From NCBI GenBank assembly GCA_965602225.1, contig CBFCYE010000065.1, positions 1 through 7,529 on the forward strand: a stretch of 7,529 nucleotides of DNA. Reading direction: 5' to 3'. The position numbers and the translations under genes are program-made. This document shows positions 6,697-7,529 of this stretch, piece by piece. Each line of letters starts with the position of its first letter. Position 1 is the stretch's first letter. Below the pieces are notes generated by a model. It saw only the letters and a list, made by a program, of their open reading frames with translations. It was not told the DNA's origin and did not search any database. This stretch comes from Tenderia sp965602225 (GTDB lineage: Bacteria; Pseudomonadota; Gammaproteobacteria; Tenderiales; Tenderiaceae).

Positions 6697-7529
6697 ATGG
6701 CTATAGTGAATTTTGAAATGCCGAATTTTTTACCTGCATTGCCTGAGATGTTTGTTCTGGCGATGGCTTGTTTTATTCTGATTCTGGATCTGTTTATCAA
6801 ACAACAGGATCGAGTGATTACCTATCTATTGTCTGTTGCGACGCTGGTGGGGGCTGCAATCCTGACGATCAGCCTGTCTGATGGTGAACGTCATCTGACC
6901 TTTGCGGGCAGTTTTGTCTCTGACCCTATGGGGGACGTGCTTAAGCTATTTATCTATCTAGTGACGGCCGTTGTATTCCTTTATTCGCGTGATTATTTGA
7001 AAAAACGTGACATGTTCAAGGGTGAGTATTTTGTCCTTGGCCTGTTTGGTGTGCTGGGCATGATGGTCATGGTCTCTGCCCATAGCATGCTAACCCTGTA
7101 CATGGGGCTTGAGCTGTTATCGTTGTCGCTATATGCCTTGGTTGCCTTTCAACGCGACTCGCTTCAGGCCACTGAGGCGGCAATGAAGTATTTCATCCTG
7201 GGTGCCATCGCTTCAGGCATGCTGCTATACGGCATGTCTATGCTTTACGGTGCTTCAGGCAGTCTTGATATTGCAGAAATTGGTGCTTACGCAGCGCTGA
7301 ATACTGATAACACCGTGCTGATGTTCGGTATGGTGTTTGTCATCGTTGGTCTTGCATTCAAACTGGGTGCGGTTCCATTCCATATGTGGGTTCCCGATGT
7401 CTATCATGGTGCGCCCACTTCTGTGACCCTATATATTGGTACTGCGCCAAAGCTTGCTGCCTTCGCCATAGTGATGCGTCTGATGGTTGAAGGGCTGGGT
7501 GATCTGCACGGTGAATGGCAGACATTGTT
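6697..7529 (+). CDS. nuoN: NADH-quinone oxidoreductase subunit N (ND2 homologue), N-terminal part (3' end outside window)
   Basis: Third antiporter-like proton-pumping subunit, next to NuoK. The frame is open from the ATG at 6697 to the window end: 277 codons plus two bases, of roughly 480 expected. Family residues, compared with E. coli, are E139 in MGLELLSLSLYALVAF, K164 in AAMKYFILGA, K222 in FKLGAVPFHMW, followed by VPDVYHGAPTSV, and K252 in GTAPKLAAF. The last antiporter helices and the lysine expected near residue 400 lie beyond the window. The first in-frame stop upstream is TAA at 6673-6675 and no other start codon comes between, so 6697 is the most upstream start (MAIVNFEMPNF), with AGAAGG 11 bases ahead. 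A GTG at 6706, preceded five bases away by GGATGG, would give an N-terminus beginning with the NFEMPNF segment, like many homologues, and is a real alternative. No frameshift or stop is seen. Confidence 0.97.
   Translation, partial: MAIVNFEMPNFLPALPEMFVLAMACFILILDLFIKQQDRVITYLLSVATLVGAAILTISLSDGERHLTFAGSFVSDPMGDVLKLFIYLVTAVVFLYSRDYLKKRDMFKGEYFVLGLFGVLGMMVMVSAHSMLTLYMGLELLSLSLYALVAFQRDSLQATEAAMKYFILGAIASGMLLYGMSMLYGASGSLDIAEIGAYAALNTDNTVLMFGMVFVIVGLAFKLGAVPFHMWVPDVYHGAPTSVTLYIGTAPKLAAFAIVMRLMVEGLGDLHGEWQTL

Noticed and set aside
3153..7529. Mrp-type sodium/proton antiporter or hydrogenase membrane subunits instead of nuoL-M-N
   Set aside because: NuoH, NuoI, NuoJ and NuoK precede them in canonical order, NuoL carries its C-terminal lateral helix region, and NuoM has the complex I specific glutamate E407.
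1..7529. Insertion sequence, CRISPR array, tRNA or other accessory element
   Set aside because: Coding density is near complete, gaps are at most 52 bases, and no direct repeats, terminal inverted repeats or RNA-like folds were seen by eye.

Overview
The window is a continuous plus-strand stretch of one bacterial respiratory complex I (NADH:quinone oxidoreductase, NDH-1) operon. It reads nuoG (3' end only), nuoH, nuoI, nuoJ, nuoK, nuoL, nuoM, nuoN (5' part only). The order is the canonical one. Every intergenic gap is short (23, 12, 23, 27, 10, 21 and 52 bases in order), so the genes look co-transcribed from a promoter upstream of the window. No promoter, terminator, RNA gene, mobile element, CRISPR array or plausible minus-strand gene was found.

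Layout: bases 1-600 encode the last 199 residues of NuoG, the large iron-sulfur peripheral-arm subunit. NuoH (624-1673) is the membrane subunit at the quinone site. NuoI (1686-2174) carries two [4Fe-4S] clusters that pass electrons towards quinone. NuoJ (2198-2809) and NuoK (2837-3142) link the quinone site to the pumping subunits. NuoL (3153-5108), NuoM (5130-6644) and NuoN (6697 to the window end) are the three antiporter-like proton channels. Together the products take electrons from NADH along the peripheral arm to quinone and couple that to proton export across the cytoplasmic membrane. NuoA-F are expected just upstream and are not in view.

Organism: base composition looks moderate (near half G+C by eye). 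The proteins suggest a proteobacterium, most likely a non-enteric gammaproteobacterium or a betaproteobacterium. NuoI is the 162-residue form close to the alphaproteobacterial/mitochondrial TYKY type rather than the longer E. coli form, and NuoL (651) and NuoH (349) are longer than in E. coli. This placement is from memory of family sequences, not from a search.

The key residues I could check are present in all the proton-channel subunits and both cluster-binding motifs are complete, so this looks like a working housekeeping operon. I found no previously undescribed system. The least ordinary spot is the 52-base nuoM-nuoN gap, which holds a small inverted repeat and a six-codon reading frame ahead of a nuoN start that is not fully settled.
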